NCBI GenBank assembly: GCA_041920215.1
Contig: JAYRSJ010000022.1
Span: forward strand, 16,685 to 80,684
DNA length: 64,000 bases
Origin: JAYRSJ01 sp041920215
Lineage (GTDB): Bacteria; Pseudomonadota; Gammaproteobacteria; Burkholderiales; Burkholderiaceae_C
Direction: 5' to 3'
Notes under the pieces: model-generated
What the model was told of the DNA's origin: nothing
Database searches by the model: none
What the model saw: the letters and a program-made list of their open reading frames with translations, nothing else
Made by a program: the position numbers and the translations under genes
Part shown: positions 9,604-18,566 of the stretch, one piece after another
Numbering within the stretch: position 1 is the first letter of the stretch
How the letters are laid out: every line of letters starts with the position of its first letter

Positions 9604-10200
9604 ATGGAGTGGCGATTGGCTTCCAAAAATCCTGAGTCAGGGAATACCACGAGAAGGCTGAACGCCTCGCTGGCGGCGCGCTCGCGCCCCGCGGCGGTCG
9701 AGGCCGACGAACCCCAGGGCGACGCGCTCGACCGCTATCACATCGCCATCCTGGCCGAGCTGCAGCGCGAGGCCCGGCTCTCCAATGCCGAGCTGGCGGC
9801 CCGCATCGGCCTGTCGGCGGCGCCCACCTGGCGGCGGGTGCGCTGGCTGGAGGAGCAGGGCTATATCACCGGCTATCGCGCCGAGATCGACCGCCGCAAG
9901 GTCGGGCTGGGCGTGCTGGCCTTTGTGCGCCTGGATGCCGACCGCAACAATGGCGCCGACACCCGCCAGCTGGAGGAGGCGATACGGCGCCTGCCCGAGG
10001 TGATCGCCTGTCACTACATCTCGGGCGCCGGCACCTTCGAGCTGCAGGTGCTGGCCACCGATCTGGATGCCTTCTCGCGCTTCTCGATCGACACCCTGCT
10101 GAACCTGCCGAATGTGAAGGACATCCACACCAGCTTCTCGCTGGGCGAGGTCAAGGCCGGCGGCGTGATGCCGCTGAACCATCTGAAGGCGGGCGCCTGA
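9604..10200 (+). CDS. Lrp/AsnC family transcriptional regulator
   Basis: Up to 198 residues. A winged helix-turn-helix (about residues 42-100, including LSNAELAARIGLSAAPTWRR) is followed by a RAM-type ligand-binding domain (about 105-190, with VIACHYISGAGTFELQVLA). Proteins of this family usually begin close to the LDRYHIAIL segment, so the first 35-40 residues are either an extension or untranslated. A TTG at 9616 is an alternative start and no strong ribosome site decides. It is divergent from the indolepyruvate oxidoreductase gene and may control aromatic amino acid breakdown. That role is inferred from position. Confidence 0.88.
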   Translation: MEWRLASKNPESGNTTRRLNASLAARSRPAAVEADEPQGDALDRYHIAILAELQREARLSNAELAARIGLSAAPTWRRVRWLEEQGYITGYRAEIDRRKVGLGVLAFVRLDADRNNGADTRQLEEAIRRLPEVIACHYISGAGTFELQVLATDLDAFSRFSIDTLLNLPNVKDIHTSFSLGEVKAGGVMPLNHLKAGA

Positions 10201-10341
10201 GGCGGCGCCGGCCGACCTGCTAATCTGCGCGGCCAAAGCCGCCGGAACGATCCGGGTCGAAAGCGACTGAACAGCAAAGCGCACGATGCAGGCCTGCTAG
10301 CGGAGTAGGCACTACCGGCAGGGAGGAGTCTCTGAAACACC

Positions 10342-11253
10342 ATGCCCAGCGCCGCAGCCCTGCCTCTGCGTCATCTGCTGCTTGCTCTCGCGGTCGTCGC
10401 GATCTGGGGCAGCAATTTCGTCGTGATACGCCACGGCCTCGATGCCTTTCCGCCGCTGCTGTTCGCGGCGCTGCGCTTCAGCTTCGCGCTGCTGCCGGCG
10501 GCCCTGCTGCTGCCGCGGCCGGCCGTGCCCTGGGGCAATCTGGCGGCCTACGGGCTGCTGGTGGGCTTCGGCCAGTTCGGCCTGCTCTATCTGGCGATGC
10601 GCGACCAGATCACGCCGGGTCTGGCCTCGCTGGTGATACAGACCCAGGTCTTCTTCACGCTGCTGCTGGCGGTGTGGCTGGCGCGCGAGAAGGTGCAGGC
10701 CTACCAATGGCTGGGCCTGGCGCTGTCCGCGGCGGGCATCGCGCTGATCGCCGCCCATACCGACGGCACGACCACCGTGCTGGGCCTGGGCATGGTGCTG
10801 CTGGCCGCCCTCAGCTGGGCCGGCGGCAATATCGTCGGCAAGCGCGCCGGCCGGGTCAATATGCTGGCCTATGTGGTCTGGAGCAGCCTGTTCGCGATAC
10901 CGCCGCTGCTGCTGCTCTTGCTGCTGATCGAGGGGCCAGGTCTTGCCTGGCAGGCCCTCAGCCATGCCTCCGGCGGGGCCTGGCTGGCGCTGCTGTGGCA
11001 GGCCTGGGGCAATACCCTGTTCGGCTACGGCGTGTGGAGCTGGCTGCTGGCCCGTCACGCGGCGGCGCAGATCGTGCCCATGGCTCTGCTGGTGCCGGTC
11101 TTCGGCATGAGCAGCGCGGCCCTGCTGCTGGCCGAGCCGCTGCCGGGCTGGAAGCTGGGCGCCGCGGCCCTGGTGCTCAGCGGCCTGGCGCTGAACCTGC
11201 TGTGGCCGCTGCGACCCTGGGCCCGCAGCGACGCCCAGAGAAGAACGGCCTGA
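10342..11253 (+). CDS. EamA-family (DMT superfamily) membrane exporter
   Basis: The product is 303 residues and almost entirely hydrophobic, with about ten predicted spans arranged as two EamA repeats of five. The start AVVAIWGSNFVVIRHGLDAFPP is typical of the YdcZ/RhaT/EamA group, many of which export amino acids or metabolites. A purine-rich site (GGGAGGAG, about 10321) lies a little upstream of the ATG. The 141 bases before it hold one small hairpin (CCGGA-ACGA-TCCGG at 10242-10255). The substrate is unknown. Confidence 0.88.
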   Translation: MPSAAALPLRHLLLALAVVAIWGSNFVVIRHGLDAFPPLLFAALRFSFALLPAALLLPRPAVPWGNLAAYGLLVGFGQFGLLYLAMRDQITPGLASLVIQTQVFFTLLLAVWLAREKVQAYQWLGLALSAAGIALIAAHTDGTTTVLGLGMVLLAALSWAGGNIVGKRAGRVNMLAYVVWSSLFAIPPLLLLLLLIEGPGLAWQALSHASGGAWLALLWQAWGNTLFGYGVWSWLLARHAAAQIVPMALLVPVFGMSSAALLLAEPLPGWKLGAAALVLSGLALNLLWPLRPWARSDAQRRTA

Positions 11254-11267
11254 AGGGAGAGTCTCAG

Positions 11268-11978
11268 ATGGACATTGCCCAACGCGTTGCCCAGCTGCCC
11301 GAGGCGCAGCTGCGCCAGGTGCTGACACGCTTGCTGAGCGGCTACACCAGCCCGGCCTTCGGCGTGCTGCCCAAGCTGGAGCAGGAGCTGGCCATGCTGG
11401 AGGCCCTGCAGGCCCTGGGCCTGATCAGCGCCGAGCCCGGTCTTTACGAACTCGTCAGCCAGCTGCGGGTCACCCGGGCCAAGGCCCGCAACCTGCTCTA
11501 TGCGCTGGAGCTGCGCCGCGCCAGCCCCGAGCGCCTGGACGGTCAGCTGCGGGCCCTGCTGCGCGCGCCGCTGCTGCTCAAGCAGGGCGAGCTCTTCGCG
11601 CTGGAGATCGAGAGCCCGCTGCTGATCGACCATCTGAAGGCGCGCCTGCAGCAGCTGGGCCATGCCAGCGACGGCGCCTTCTCGTCCAGCCTGGTGAGCC
11701 TGAAGCTGGAGGCCCTGGTGGCGCTGATCGCGTCCTGCCTCGGCGCCGAGGAGCAGGAGCGGCTGCGCCGTGCCCTGGTCAAGGCCGGTGCGCCCGACAC
11801 CTCGTTTGCCGGCATCGTCGCCGCGGCGCTGAAGAAGCTGGCCGGCAAGCTGGCCGACAAGGCCGGCGAGGCCGCGCTGGGCCAGCTCAGCGACTATCTG
11901 GGGCCGCTGCTCGATGCCTCGGCCCAGGCCGCGGGCCGGCAGCTGGGTGCTTTGTTCAAGCCGGCAGCGGGGCCCTGA
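11268..11978 (+). CDS. Protein of unknown function, helical, 236 residues
   Basis: I do not recognise the family. The start at 11268 follows a GGGAGAG ribosome site, 14 bases after the EamA stop, so the two are probably cotranscribed. The sequence lacks a signal peptide or membrane span. It is strongly helical and rich in Leu, Ala, Glu and Gln. The N-terminal part (QRVAQLPEAQLRQVLTRLLSG) and the middle (LISAEPGLYELVSQLRVTRAKARNLLYA) look like helix bundles that could bind DNA or protein. The C-terminus (KKLAGKLADKAGEAALGQL) is amphipathic and Lys/Ala-rich. Codon use matches its neighbours, so it is very probably a real gene. Confidence 0.75.
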   Translation: MDIAQRVAQLPEAQLRQVLTRLLSGYTSPAFGVLPKLEQELAMLEALQALGLISAEPGLYELVSQLRVTRAKARNLLYALELRRASPERLDGQLRALLRAPLLLKQGELFALEIESPLLIDHLKARLQQLGHASDGAFSSSLVSLKLEALVALIASCLGAEEQERLRRALVKAGAPDTSFAGIVAAALKKLAGKLADKAGEAALGQLSDYLGPLLDASAQAAGRQLGALFKPAAGP

Positions 11979-11996
11979 CAGGTGCATGATGCGGGC

Positions 11997-12713
11997 ATGA
12001 AGAAGCAACCGCCGCGCCGCTCCCTGCTGGCCCTGTCTGCGCTGGTCCTGCTGGTCCCGTTGGTCCTGCCGCTCCCGGCCCAGGCCGCCGACAAGCCACT
12101 GCCCGCCCGCAATCTCTGGGTGGAGCTGCGCTGGGTCGAGGGCCGGGTCAGCGCGGCGGCGGTGGCCGGTGTGCGCGATGGCGCCCTGGTGCTGGGCACC
12201 GATGGCGCGGTCTCGCCGCGCGGCCAGATCCTGCTGGGCACCCAGGGCCAGCAGACCCGCGAGCAGCGCCTGGACCGGCTGCTGGTGCTCAATGGCCGCA
12301 GCGCCCGCATCCGGCTGGAGGAGCAGCGGCCCCTGCAGTGGCTGGACTACCAGCTGCGCATGGGCCCGGACGGCCAGGGGCCGGCGCGCATCGACCTGCA
12401 GCCGCGCGAGCTGTGGCAGTCCATCGCCAGCGGCTTCAGCCTGACGCCGCGCTGGCCCGGGGGCGGCGCCCAGGTCGAGGTGGAGCTGCATATCGAGTCG
12501 CCGCAGCCGGCGACCGGCAGCGCCAGCCCGGCCGCCGCCCCGGCCGCCCAGCAGCAGCTGCACAGCACGGTGGCCCTGGGCCTGGGCCAGTGGCTGACCA
12601 TCGCACGCAGCGGCCAGGCCCTGCAGCGCGAGGCGGCCGGCACCCTCAGCAGCCGCTCGGCCGAGGCGCAGACCCTGCGCGAGCTGCAGCTGCGGGTGGA
12701 TCTGGCGCCCTGA
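11997..12713 (+). CDS. Exported protein with weak resemblance to a secretin-type domain
   Basis: The product is 238 residues from the ATG at 11997; a GTG at 11982 would add five. Residues 1-30 form a clear Sec signal peptide (basic start, LLALSALVLLVPLVL, then AQA). The middle contains LLVLNGRSARIRLEEQRPLQ and later GFSLTPRWPGGGAQVEVELHI. Near the end is STVALGLGQWLTIARSG. This order of a VLNG-type strand, a GFxLxPxW strand and a T-x-LGxW element recalls the beta-barrel core of type II/III secretin and NolW-like proteins. The protein is far too short for a secretin and lacks N0-N3 domains. The resemblance is pattern recognition only. It closely follows the unknown gene upstream (18 bases). 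Confidence 0.68.
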   Translation: MKKQPPRRSLLALSALVLLVPLVLPLPAQAADKPLPARNLWVELRWVEGRVSAAAVAGVRDGALVLGTDGAVSPRGQILLGTQGQQTREQRLDRLLVLNGRSARIRLEEQRPLQWLDYQLRMGPDGQGPARIDLQPRELWQSIASGFSLTPRWPGGGAQVEVELHIESPQPATGSASPAAAPAAQQQLHSTVALGLGQWLTIARSGQALQREAAGTLSSRSAEAQTLRELQLRVDLAP

Positions 12714-12737
12714 ATGAGACGGGCGCCTGCCGGTTAT

Positions 12738-12766
12738 TGGTATTTGATTGGCATTTGATTGGTGTT
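12738..12766 (+). promoter_or_regulatory. Three direct heptamer repeats upstream of the chitinase (candidate GntR/NagQ-type operator)
   Basis: TGGTATT (12738), TGGCATT (12749) and TGGTGTT (12760) follow one another with identical TGAT spacers, giving an exact 11-base period. The array lies 31 bases before the chitinase ATG. The same heptamer and period occur before nagK at 58644-58661 and 58757-58774. From memory, a TGGTATT-N4-TGGTATT box has been described for the GntR-type regulator NagQ in Xanthomonas. The regulator encoded at 59711 is the obvious candidate to bind here. Confidence 0.72.
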
Positions 12767-12796
12767 AGCCTTGCGGCCTTACACGCCGGAGGCCCC

Positions 12797-14050
12797 ATGC
12801 CCAGACTGCCCCCAACCCTGGCCGCACTGCTTGCGGCGACGCTGCTGTTCGCTGCGCCGGCCACCTCGGCCGAACCGGCGCTGTTCGGTGCCGGCCCGCA
12901 GGCGGTGGAGCGCAGCAGCGCCAAGGTGGTGGGCGCCTATATGCCGAACTGGGAGCCCACCGCCCTGGTCGATGCGATCCAGCCCGGCAGCCTGACCCAT
13001 CTCCTCTACGCCTTCCTGCGCCTGTGCGGCCCGGGGCAGCTGCCGGTGGATGCGCCCAAATGCCAGGGACGGCAGGATTTCGAGCTGGGCAGCGGGCCGG
13101 TGGACCGAAGTTTCGACGCGGCCTTTGTGCGGCTGAAGGCGCGCCAGCCGCATCTGAAGGTGCTGGCCTCGGTGGGCGGCTGGGGCGGCTCCGACCCCTT
13201 CTTCCATCTGGCCAAGGAGCCGGCGCGGCGCGCGGTCTTCATCGCCTCGGCGCAGCGCTTTCTGCGCGAGCATCCCGGCTTCGACGGCCTCGACATCGAC
13301 TGGGAGCATCCGGGCAGCAATGGCGCGGCCAACGGCGTGCCGCTGGGCAGCCCGGCCGACGGCCAAGCCTATGCCGACCTGATGATCGAGCTGCGGGCCG
13401 GCTTGAATGTGCTGAGCGCCGAGACCGGCCGGCCCTATCTGCTGACGACCGCGGTCAACAGCAGCAGCGCCATCGTCGAGCGCATCAACTTCAGGCAGGC
13501 CGAGCCGGCGCTGGATCTGGTGTTCATGATGAGCTACGACTTCTACGGCGGCTGGTCCGAGCGCGTGGGCCACCACACGACGCTGCGCAGCAGCGCGCCC
13601 GGGGCCGACGACAGCCTGGAACGCTCGGTGCGCAATCTGCAGCAGGCCGGCGTGCCGCCGTCCAAGCTGGTGGCGGGCGTGGCCATGTATGGCCGCGGCT
13701 TTGCCGGCGTGGCAAGACCTGTCACCGGCGCGGCCAAGAGCGGCCCCTATCCCGGCGCCGACGGCTCGCTGAGCTACCGCGAGATCGCCGCGCGCTATCT
13801 GGGCCCACGGGGCCGGGGGCTGCGCGGCTTCCAGCCGCGCTTCGATCCGCAGACCCAGGCCTGGAGCCTCTACCACCCGCGCCTGCAGCTCTTCATCGGC
13901 TATGACGATCCGCGCGCGGTGCTGGCCAAGGGTCGCTATGCGCTACAGGCCGGCCTGGCCGGCGTGTTCGCCTGGGAGCTGAGCCAGGACAATGGCGACA
14001 TCCTCAATGCGATGAATGCCGGGGTCGGCAATCTGCTGGTCGCCCCCTGA
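12797..14050 (+). CDS. Secreted glycoside hydrolase family 18 chitinase
   Basis: The product is 417 residues with a Sec signal peptide (residues 1-25, ending ATSAEP). The mature enzyme is a single GH18 barrel. It has the strand motif VLASVGGWGG (about residue 121), the catalytic signature DGLDIDWE (about 162-169, with Glu as acid) and MMSYDFYGGW (about 243, positioning the substrate acetamido group). A late AWELSQDNG (about 392) carries the conserved active-site Trp. It should cut beta-1,4-GlcNAc chains outside the cytoplasm. No chitin-binding module is visible. The start at 12797 has a CGGAGG site at proper distance. The upstream repeats link it to the nag operon at 58.7 kb, which would process the GlcNAc it releases. 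Confidence 0.92.
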   Translation: MPRLPPTLAALLAATLLFAAPATSAEPALFGAGPQAVERSSAKVVGAYMPNWEPTALVDAIQPGSLTHLLYAFLRLCGPGQLPVDAPKCQGRQDFELGSGPVDRSFDAAFVRLKARQPHLKVLASVGGWGGSDPFFHLAKEPARRAVFIASAQRFLREHPGFDGLDIDWEHPGSNGAANGVPLGSPADGQAYADLMIELRAGLNVLSAETGRPYLLTTAVNSSSAIVERINFRQAEPALDLVFMMSYDFYGGWSERVGHHTTLRSSAPGADDSLERSVRNLQQAGVPPSKLVAGVAMYGRGFAGVARPVTGAAKSGPYPGADGSLSYREIAARYLGPRGRGLRGFQPRFDPQTQAWSLYHPRLQLFIGYDDPRAVLAKGRYALQAGLAGVFAWELSQDNGDILNAMNAGVGNLLVAP

Positions 14051-14129
14051 TCCGGCTTCTTGCGCAGGATCAAGCGGGCCAGGCACCGGCGGGTGCAGCA
14101 TCGGCAGCTCAGCCCGACAAGGAGCCCGC

Positions 14130-14720
14130 ATGAGCCAGCGCATCCTGATCATCCAGGGACATCCCGACGCCAGCCAGGCGCATTTCTGCCATCAGCTGGC
14201 CGAGGCCTATGCGGCCGGTGCCGAGGCGGCCGGCCATCTGCTGCGCCGCATCGACGTGGCGCAGCTGGACTTCCCGCTGCTGCGCAGCAAGGCCGAGTGG
14301 GAGCGGCCCGACGGCCTGCCGCCGGGCCTGGTGGCGGCGCAGGCCGATATCGCCTGGGCCCAGCATCTGCTGCTGCTGTACCCGCTCTGGCTGGGCGATA
14401 TGCCGGCGCTGCTGAAGGGCTTTCTGGAGCAGGTGGCGCGGCCGGGCTTCGCCTTCCACAGCGAGGGCAACAATATGCTGGCGCGCAAGGGCCTGAAGGG
14501 CCGCTCGGCCCGGGTGGTCGTGACCATGGGCATGCCGGCCGCGCTCTACCGCCATTACTTCCGGGCCCACAGCCTCAAGTCGCTGGAGCGCAACATCCTC
14601 GGCTTTGTCGGCATCGCGCCGATACACAGCAGCCTGATCGGCAGTGTCGACGCGCTGGACGAGGCCGGGCGCGGCAAATGGCTGCTGGCGCTGGAGCGCC
14701 TGGGGGCTGAGGCGGCCTGA
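14130..14720 (+). CDS. Flavodoxin-fold NAD(P)H oxidoreductase (KefF/MdaB-like family)
   Basis: The product is 196 residues with the flavodoxin-like fold of the NQO1/KefF group. The first strand and phosphate-binding turn (RILIIQGHPDASQAHF) are intact. LLLLYPLWLGDMPALLKGFLEQV is the typical W-x-G-D-x-P-A segment contacting the flavin, and GMPAALYRHYF follows. Such enzymes move two electrons from NAD(P)H to quinones or other acceptors via FMN or FAD. No partner potassium channel gene is adjacent, so a KefF role is not indicated. The ATG at 14130 follows an AAGGAG site. Confidence 0.86.
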   Translation: MSQRILIIQGHPDASQAHFCHQLAEAYAAGAEAAGHLLRRIDVAQLDFPLLRSKAEWERPDGLPPGLVAAQADIAWAQHLLLLYPLWLGDMPALLKGFLEQVARPGFAFHSEGNNMLARKGLKGRSARVVVTMGMPAALYRHYFRAHSLKSLERNILGFVGIAPIHSSLIGSVDALDEAGRGKWLLALERLGAEAA

Positions 14721-14977
14721 CGTGGTCTGAAGCAGGCTGAGTCTGCCCGGCCATTCCCTGCGGCTATGCGGGGCCATCGTTCCGCTATCGGCTGTGCGTG
14801 CCGGCTACTGGTTTTTACCGGCTGGTCAGGGCGCGGGCGCTGGCAAGAATCGAAGGCAAAGCCGAGATGATCGCGGTGCGCGCATAAAGCCGTCTAGCAG
14901 TGGCAGCCGTCCCCGTCGCCCCGCCTTCTCCTTCGCCCCATCGTCCTGCTTCATCGTCACCCGCCGAGGATCTGCCC

Positions 14978-16603
14978 ATGCGCCCCAGCCCCGCTCCCAT
15001 CTCCCGCCGTGCGCTGCACCGCCTGCTGGCCAGCGGCCTGGCCGCCAGCCTGGCCCTGGCCTACGGCCTCGCGCCGGCCGCCACGCCCAAGGACACCCTG
15101 GTCCAGGCCTTCGCCTTCGACGACATCATTTCGATGGACCCGGGCGAATCCTTCGAGCTCTCGGCCGGCGAGATCCTCGGCAATACCTACGACCGACTGC
15201 TGCGCCTGGATGTGAATGACCCGTCCAAGGTGATCGGCGACCTGGCCAAGAGCTGGACCGTCTCGGCCGACGGCAAGACCTTCACTTTCGAGCTCAAGCC
15301 CGGCCTGAAGTTCGCGTCCGGCAATGCGCTGACCGCCGAGGACGTGGTCTGGTCGCTGCAGCGCGCGGTGCTGCTGGACAAGACGCCGGCCTTCATCCTG
15401 ACCCAGTTTGGTCTGAAGAAGGACGTGGTCAAGGACCGCATCAAGCAGACCGGCCCGCTGACGCTGACCATCGAGACCGACAAGCCCTATGCGACCACGC
15501 TGGTGCTGAACTGCCTCACCGCCGATGTGGCCTCGGTGCTGGACAAGAAGCTGGTGCTGAGCAAGGAAGCCAACGGCGATATGGGCTACGCCTGGCTGAA
15601 GACCAATTACGCCGGCTCGGGCCCCTACAAGCTGCGCGAGTGGCGTGCCAACGAGATCGTTGCGCTGGAACGCAATGAGAACTACAGCCTGGGCGCCAAG
15701 GCACCGCTGGCCCGCGTGATCTACCGCCATGTGAAGGAGGCCGCGACCCAGCGCCTGCTGCTGGAGAAGGGCGATATCGACATCGCCCGCAATCTGGCGC
15801 CGCAGGACATCACGGCCCTGGCCGCCAGCAAGGACATCAAGACCACCGCCGCGCCCAAGGGCACCGTGGTCTATATGAGCTTCAATATGAAGAACCCGGC
15901 GCTGGCCAAGCCCGAGGTGCGCGAGGCGATGAAGCTGCTGGTGGACTACGACGGCATCGGCGAGACCCTGGTCAAGCACATCGGCCAGATCCATCAGAAC
16001 TTCCTGCCGGTAGGCCTCTTGGGCGCCAGCACCGACAAGCCCTTCAAGTTCGATGTGGCCAAGGCCAAGGCGCTCTTGGCCAAGGCCGGTTACCCGGACG
16101 GCTTCAAGGTCACCATCGATATGCGCACCGTGCAGCCGGTGCAGGGCATTGCCGAGAGCTTCCAGCAGACCGCCAAGCGCGCCGGCATCGACATCGAGAT
16201 CATCCCCGGCGACGGCAAGCAGACGCTGACCAAGTACCGCGCCCGCAGCCACGACATCTATATCGGCCAGTGGGGCGCCGACTACTGGGACCCGCACACC
16301 AATGCCGACACTTTCGCGCGCAATGCCGACAACAGCGACGGCGCGGCCGCCAAGCCGCTGTCCTGGCGCAATGCCTGGGACATCCCCGAGCTGACCAAGA
16401 AGAGCGATGCCGCCGCGCTGGAGCGTGATGCGCCCAAGCGCGCCAAGATGTACCAGGACATCCAGGCCGAGTTCCGCAAGACCAGCCCCTTCGTGATCCT
16501 GTTCCAGCAGACCGAGGTGGCCGCCTACCGCAGCAATCTCAGCGGCCTGAAGCTGGGCCCGACCTTCAGCACCAACTACATGTTCAAGGTCTCCAAGCGC
16601 TGA
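14978..16603 (+). CDS. ABC transporter periplasmic peptide-binding protein (family 5)
   Basis: The product is 541 residues and has the family-5 solute-binding architecture of DppA/OppA. The N-terminus has a long signal with a twin arginine (PISRRALHRLLASGLAASLA), so Tat export is possible, though Sec cannot be excluded. SLQRAVLLDKTPAF and GSGPYKLREWRANEIVALERN are characteristic mid-domain segments. It begins a tight cluster with two permeases and two ATPases. The following ATG overlaps its stop. Substrates are probably di- or oligopeptides, but relatives bind opines, nickel or other solutes. The 257 bases upstream show no convincing regulatory structure. Confidence 0.93.
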   Translation: MRPSPAPISRRALHRLLASGLAASLALAYGLAPAATPKDTLVQAFAFDDIISMDPGESFELSAGEILGNTYDRLLRLDVNDPSKVIGDLAKSWTVSADGKTFTFELKPGLKFASGNALTAEDVVWSLQRAVLLDKTPAFILTQFGLKKDVVKDRIKQTGPLTLTIETDKPYATTLVLNCLTADVASVLDKKLVLSKEANGDMGYAWLKTNYAGSGPYKLREWRANEIVALERNENYSLGAKAPLARVIYRHVKEAATQRLLLEKGDIDIARNLAPQDITALAASKDIKTTAAPKGTVVYMSFNMKNPALAKPEVREAMKLLVDYDGIGETLVKHIGQIHQNFLPVGLLGASTDKPFKFDVAKAKALLAKAGYPDGFKVTIDMRTVQPVQGIAESFQQTAKRAGIDIEIIPGDGKQTLTKYRARSHDIYIGQWGADYWDPHTNADTFARNADNSDGAAAKPLSWRNAWDIPELTKKSDAAALERDAPKRAKMYQDIQAEFRKTSPFVILFQQTEVAAYRSNLSGLKLGPTFSTNYMFKVSKR

Positions 16604-17655
16604 TGACGGGATTTGCTCGGGCGCTGAAGCCCAGGGCGCGCGCCCTGGGCGGATTTCTGGTGGTCATCGCGCTGACCTATCTCGGCCTCTTGGCCGTGAC
16701 CTTCTTCATCGGCCGGGTGATCCCGGTGGACCCGGTGCTGGCCGTGGTCGGCGATCGCGCGCCCGAGCATGTGATCGCCCGGGTGCGCGAGGAGATGGGC
16801 CTGAACAAGCCGCTCTGGCATCAGTTCTGGCTCTATCTGCAAAAGGTCGCCCAGGGCGATCTGGGCACCTCGGTGCTGACCTCCAACCCGGTGCTGCAGG
16901 ACATCAAGCGGGTGTTCCCGGCCACCTTCGAGCTGGCCACCGTGGGCATCCTCATCGGCGCCGGTCTGGGCGTGCCGCTGGGCGTCTGGGCGGCGGTGCG
17001 GCGCGGCGGCCTGGTCGACCAGGCCGTGCGGGTGATGGCCCTGGTCGGCTACTCGGTGCCCATCTTCTGGCTGGGCCTGATGGCCCTGGTGCTGTTCTAT
17101 GCCAAGCTCGACTGGGTGGCGGGGCCGGGGCGCATCGATGTGGCTTTCGAGTACAGCGTAACGCCGGTCACCGGGCTGATGCTGGTGGACACGGCGATGG
17201 CCGGCCTGGATGGGAATGGATGGGAAGCCTTTCGCAATGCGCTCTCGCACCTGATACTGCCCGGCGCGCTCTTGGGCTATTTCTCGCTGGCCTATATCAG
17301 CCGCATGACGCGCTCCTTCATGCTCAATGAGCTGAGCCAGGAGTATGTGATCGCGGCCCGCGCCAAAGGGCTCAGCGAGGCCCGCATCATCTGGCGCCAT
17401 GCGCTGCGCAATGCGATGGTGCCCCTGGTCACGGTGATCGCGCTGTCCTATGCCGGCCTGCTGGAGGGCTCGGTGCTGACCGAGACCGTGTTCGCCTGGC
17501 CGGGCCTGGGCCTGTACATCACCAACTCGCTGCAGAACGCCGATATGAACGCGGTGCTGGGCGGCACCCTGGTGGTGGGCTCGATCTTCGTGGCCCTGAA
17601 TCTGCTGTCTGACCTGCTGTACCGCATGCTGGACCCGAGGACACGCGTCCGATGA
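16603..17655 (+). CDS. ABC transporter permease, DppB type
   Basis: The product is 350 residues with about six membrane spans. The N-terminal part is typical of DppB-type permeases (VTFFIGRVIPVDPVLAVVGD, EEMGLNKPLWHQFWLYL). The coupling-helix EAA loop is EYVIAARAKGLSEARIIWRH (near residue 247), which docks with the ATPases. The ATG overlaps the stop of the binding protein (TGATG), so translation is coupled. It pairs with the next permease to form the channel. Confidence 0.93.
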   Translation: MTGFARALKPRARALGGFLVVIALTYLGLLAVTFFIGRVIPVDPVLAVVGDRAPEHVIARVREEMGLNKPLWHQFWLYLQKVAQGDLGTSVLTSNPVLQDIKRVFPATFELATVGILIGAGLGVPLGVWAAVRRGGLVDQAVRVMALVGYSVPIFWLGLMALVLFYAKLDWVAGPGRIDVAFEYSVTPVTGLMLVDTAMAGLDGNGWEAFRNALSHLILPGALLGYFSLAYISRMTRSFMLNELSQEYVIAARAKGLSEARIIWRHALRNAMVPLVTVIALSYAGLLEGSVLTETVFAWPGLGLYITNSLQNADMNAVLGGTLVVGSIFVALNLLSDLLYRMLDPRTRVR

Positions 17656-18566
17656 GTGCCGATCTGAAAAACCTGCATCAGTGGCTGATGAGCGAGCGGC
17701 CCGAATCGCGCCGCCAGGCCGCGCTGGGCCGGGCCTATGCCGGTTGGCGCACTTTTGCGCGCAACCGCCTGGCCCTGGTGGGCCTGGCCATCGTCGCGCT
17801 GCTGGTGCTGATGGCCCTGTTCGCCCCGCAGCTGGCGCCCTATGACCCCAGCGTCGGCGATCTGCGCACGACCCGGCTGCTGGAGCCTTCCAGCGCGCAC
17901 TGGATGGGCACCGACGACCAGGGCCGCGACATCCTCTCGCGCATCATCCATGGCTCGCGCATCACGCTCTTTGTCGTCGTGCTGGTGGCCGTGCTGGCCG
18001 CGCCCATCGGCCTCTTGGTCGGCACGGTGGCCGGCTACCGCGGTGGGCTGATCGATGCGGTGCTGATGCGCGTCACCGACATCTTCCTGGCCTTCCCGCG
18101 CCTGATCCTGGCGCTGGCTTTTGTCGCGGCGCTAGGCCCCGGCATCGAGAACGCGGTGCTGGCCATCGCGCTGACCTCCTGGCCGCCCTATGCGCGCATG
18201 GCGCGGGCCGAGACGCTGACGATCGCCCGCGCCGACTACATCGCCGCGGTGCAGCTGGTCGGCGCCTCGCACAGCCGCATCGTGCTGCGCCACATCATGC
18301 CGCTGTGCCTGCCCTCGGTGATCGTGCGCGTCACGCTGGACATGGCCGGCATCATCCTGACCGCCGCCGGCCTGGGTTTTCTGGGCCTGGGCGCGCAGCC
18401 GCCAGCCCCAGAGTGGGGCGCGATGATCGCGGCCGGCCGGCAGTATGTGCTGGACCAATGGTGGGTGGCGGCGGGGCCGGGCCTGGCCATCTTCATCGTC
18501 AGCCTGGCCTTCAATCTGCTCGGCGATGGCCTGCGCGACACCCTCGATCCGAAGAGCAATAAGTGA
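17652..18566 (+). CDS. ABC transporter permease, DppC type
   Basis: The product is 304 residues. An N-terminal cytoplasmic segment precedes six predicted spans. APYDPSVGD and HWMGTDDQGRDILSRIIHGS are hallmark DppC/OppC sequences. The EAA loop (RADYIAAVQLVGASHSRIVLRH, about residues 193-214) is conserved. The start overlaps the preceding stop by ATGA. It forms the heterodimeric channel with the DppB-type subunit. Confidence 0.94.
   Translation: MSADLKNLHQWLMSERPESRRQAALGRAYAGWRTFARNRLALVGLAIVALLVLMALFAPQLAPYDPSVGDLRTTRLLEPSSAHWMGTDDQGRDILSRIIHGSRITLFVVVLVAVLAAPIGLLVGTVAGYRGGLIDAVLMRVTDIFLAFPRLILALAFVAALGPGIENAVLAIALTSWPPYARMARAETLTIARADYIAAVQLVGASHSRIVLRHIMPLCLPSVIVRVTLDMAGIILTAAGLGFLGLGAQPPAPEWGAMIAAGRQYVLDQWWVAAGPGLAIFIVSLAFNLLGDGLRDTLDPKSNK

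Noticed and set aside
10242..10290. Possible guanidine-II (mini-ykkC) riboswitch before the EamA exporter
   Set aside because: One hairpin with an ACGA loop (CCGGA-ACGA-TCCGG) is present, and a second ACGA occurs at 10282, but it cannot form a matching stem. The motif needs two such hairpins.
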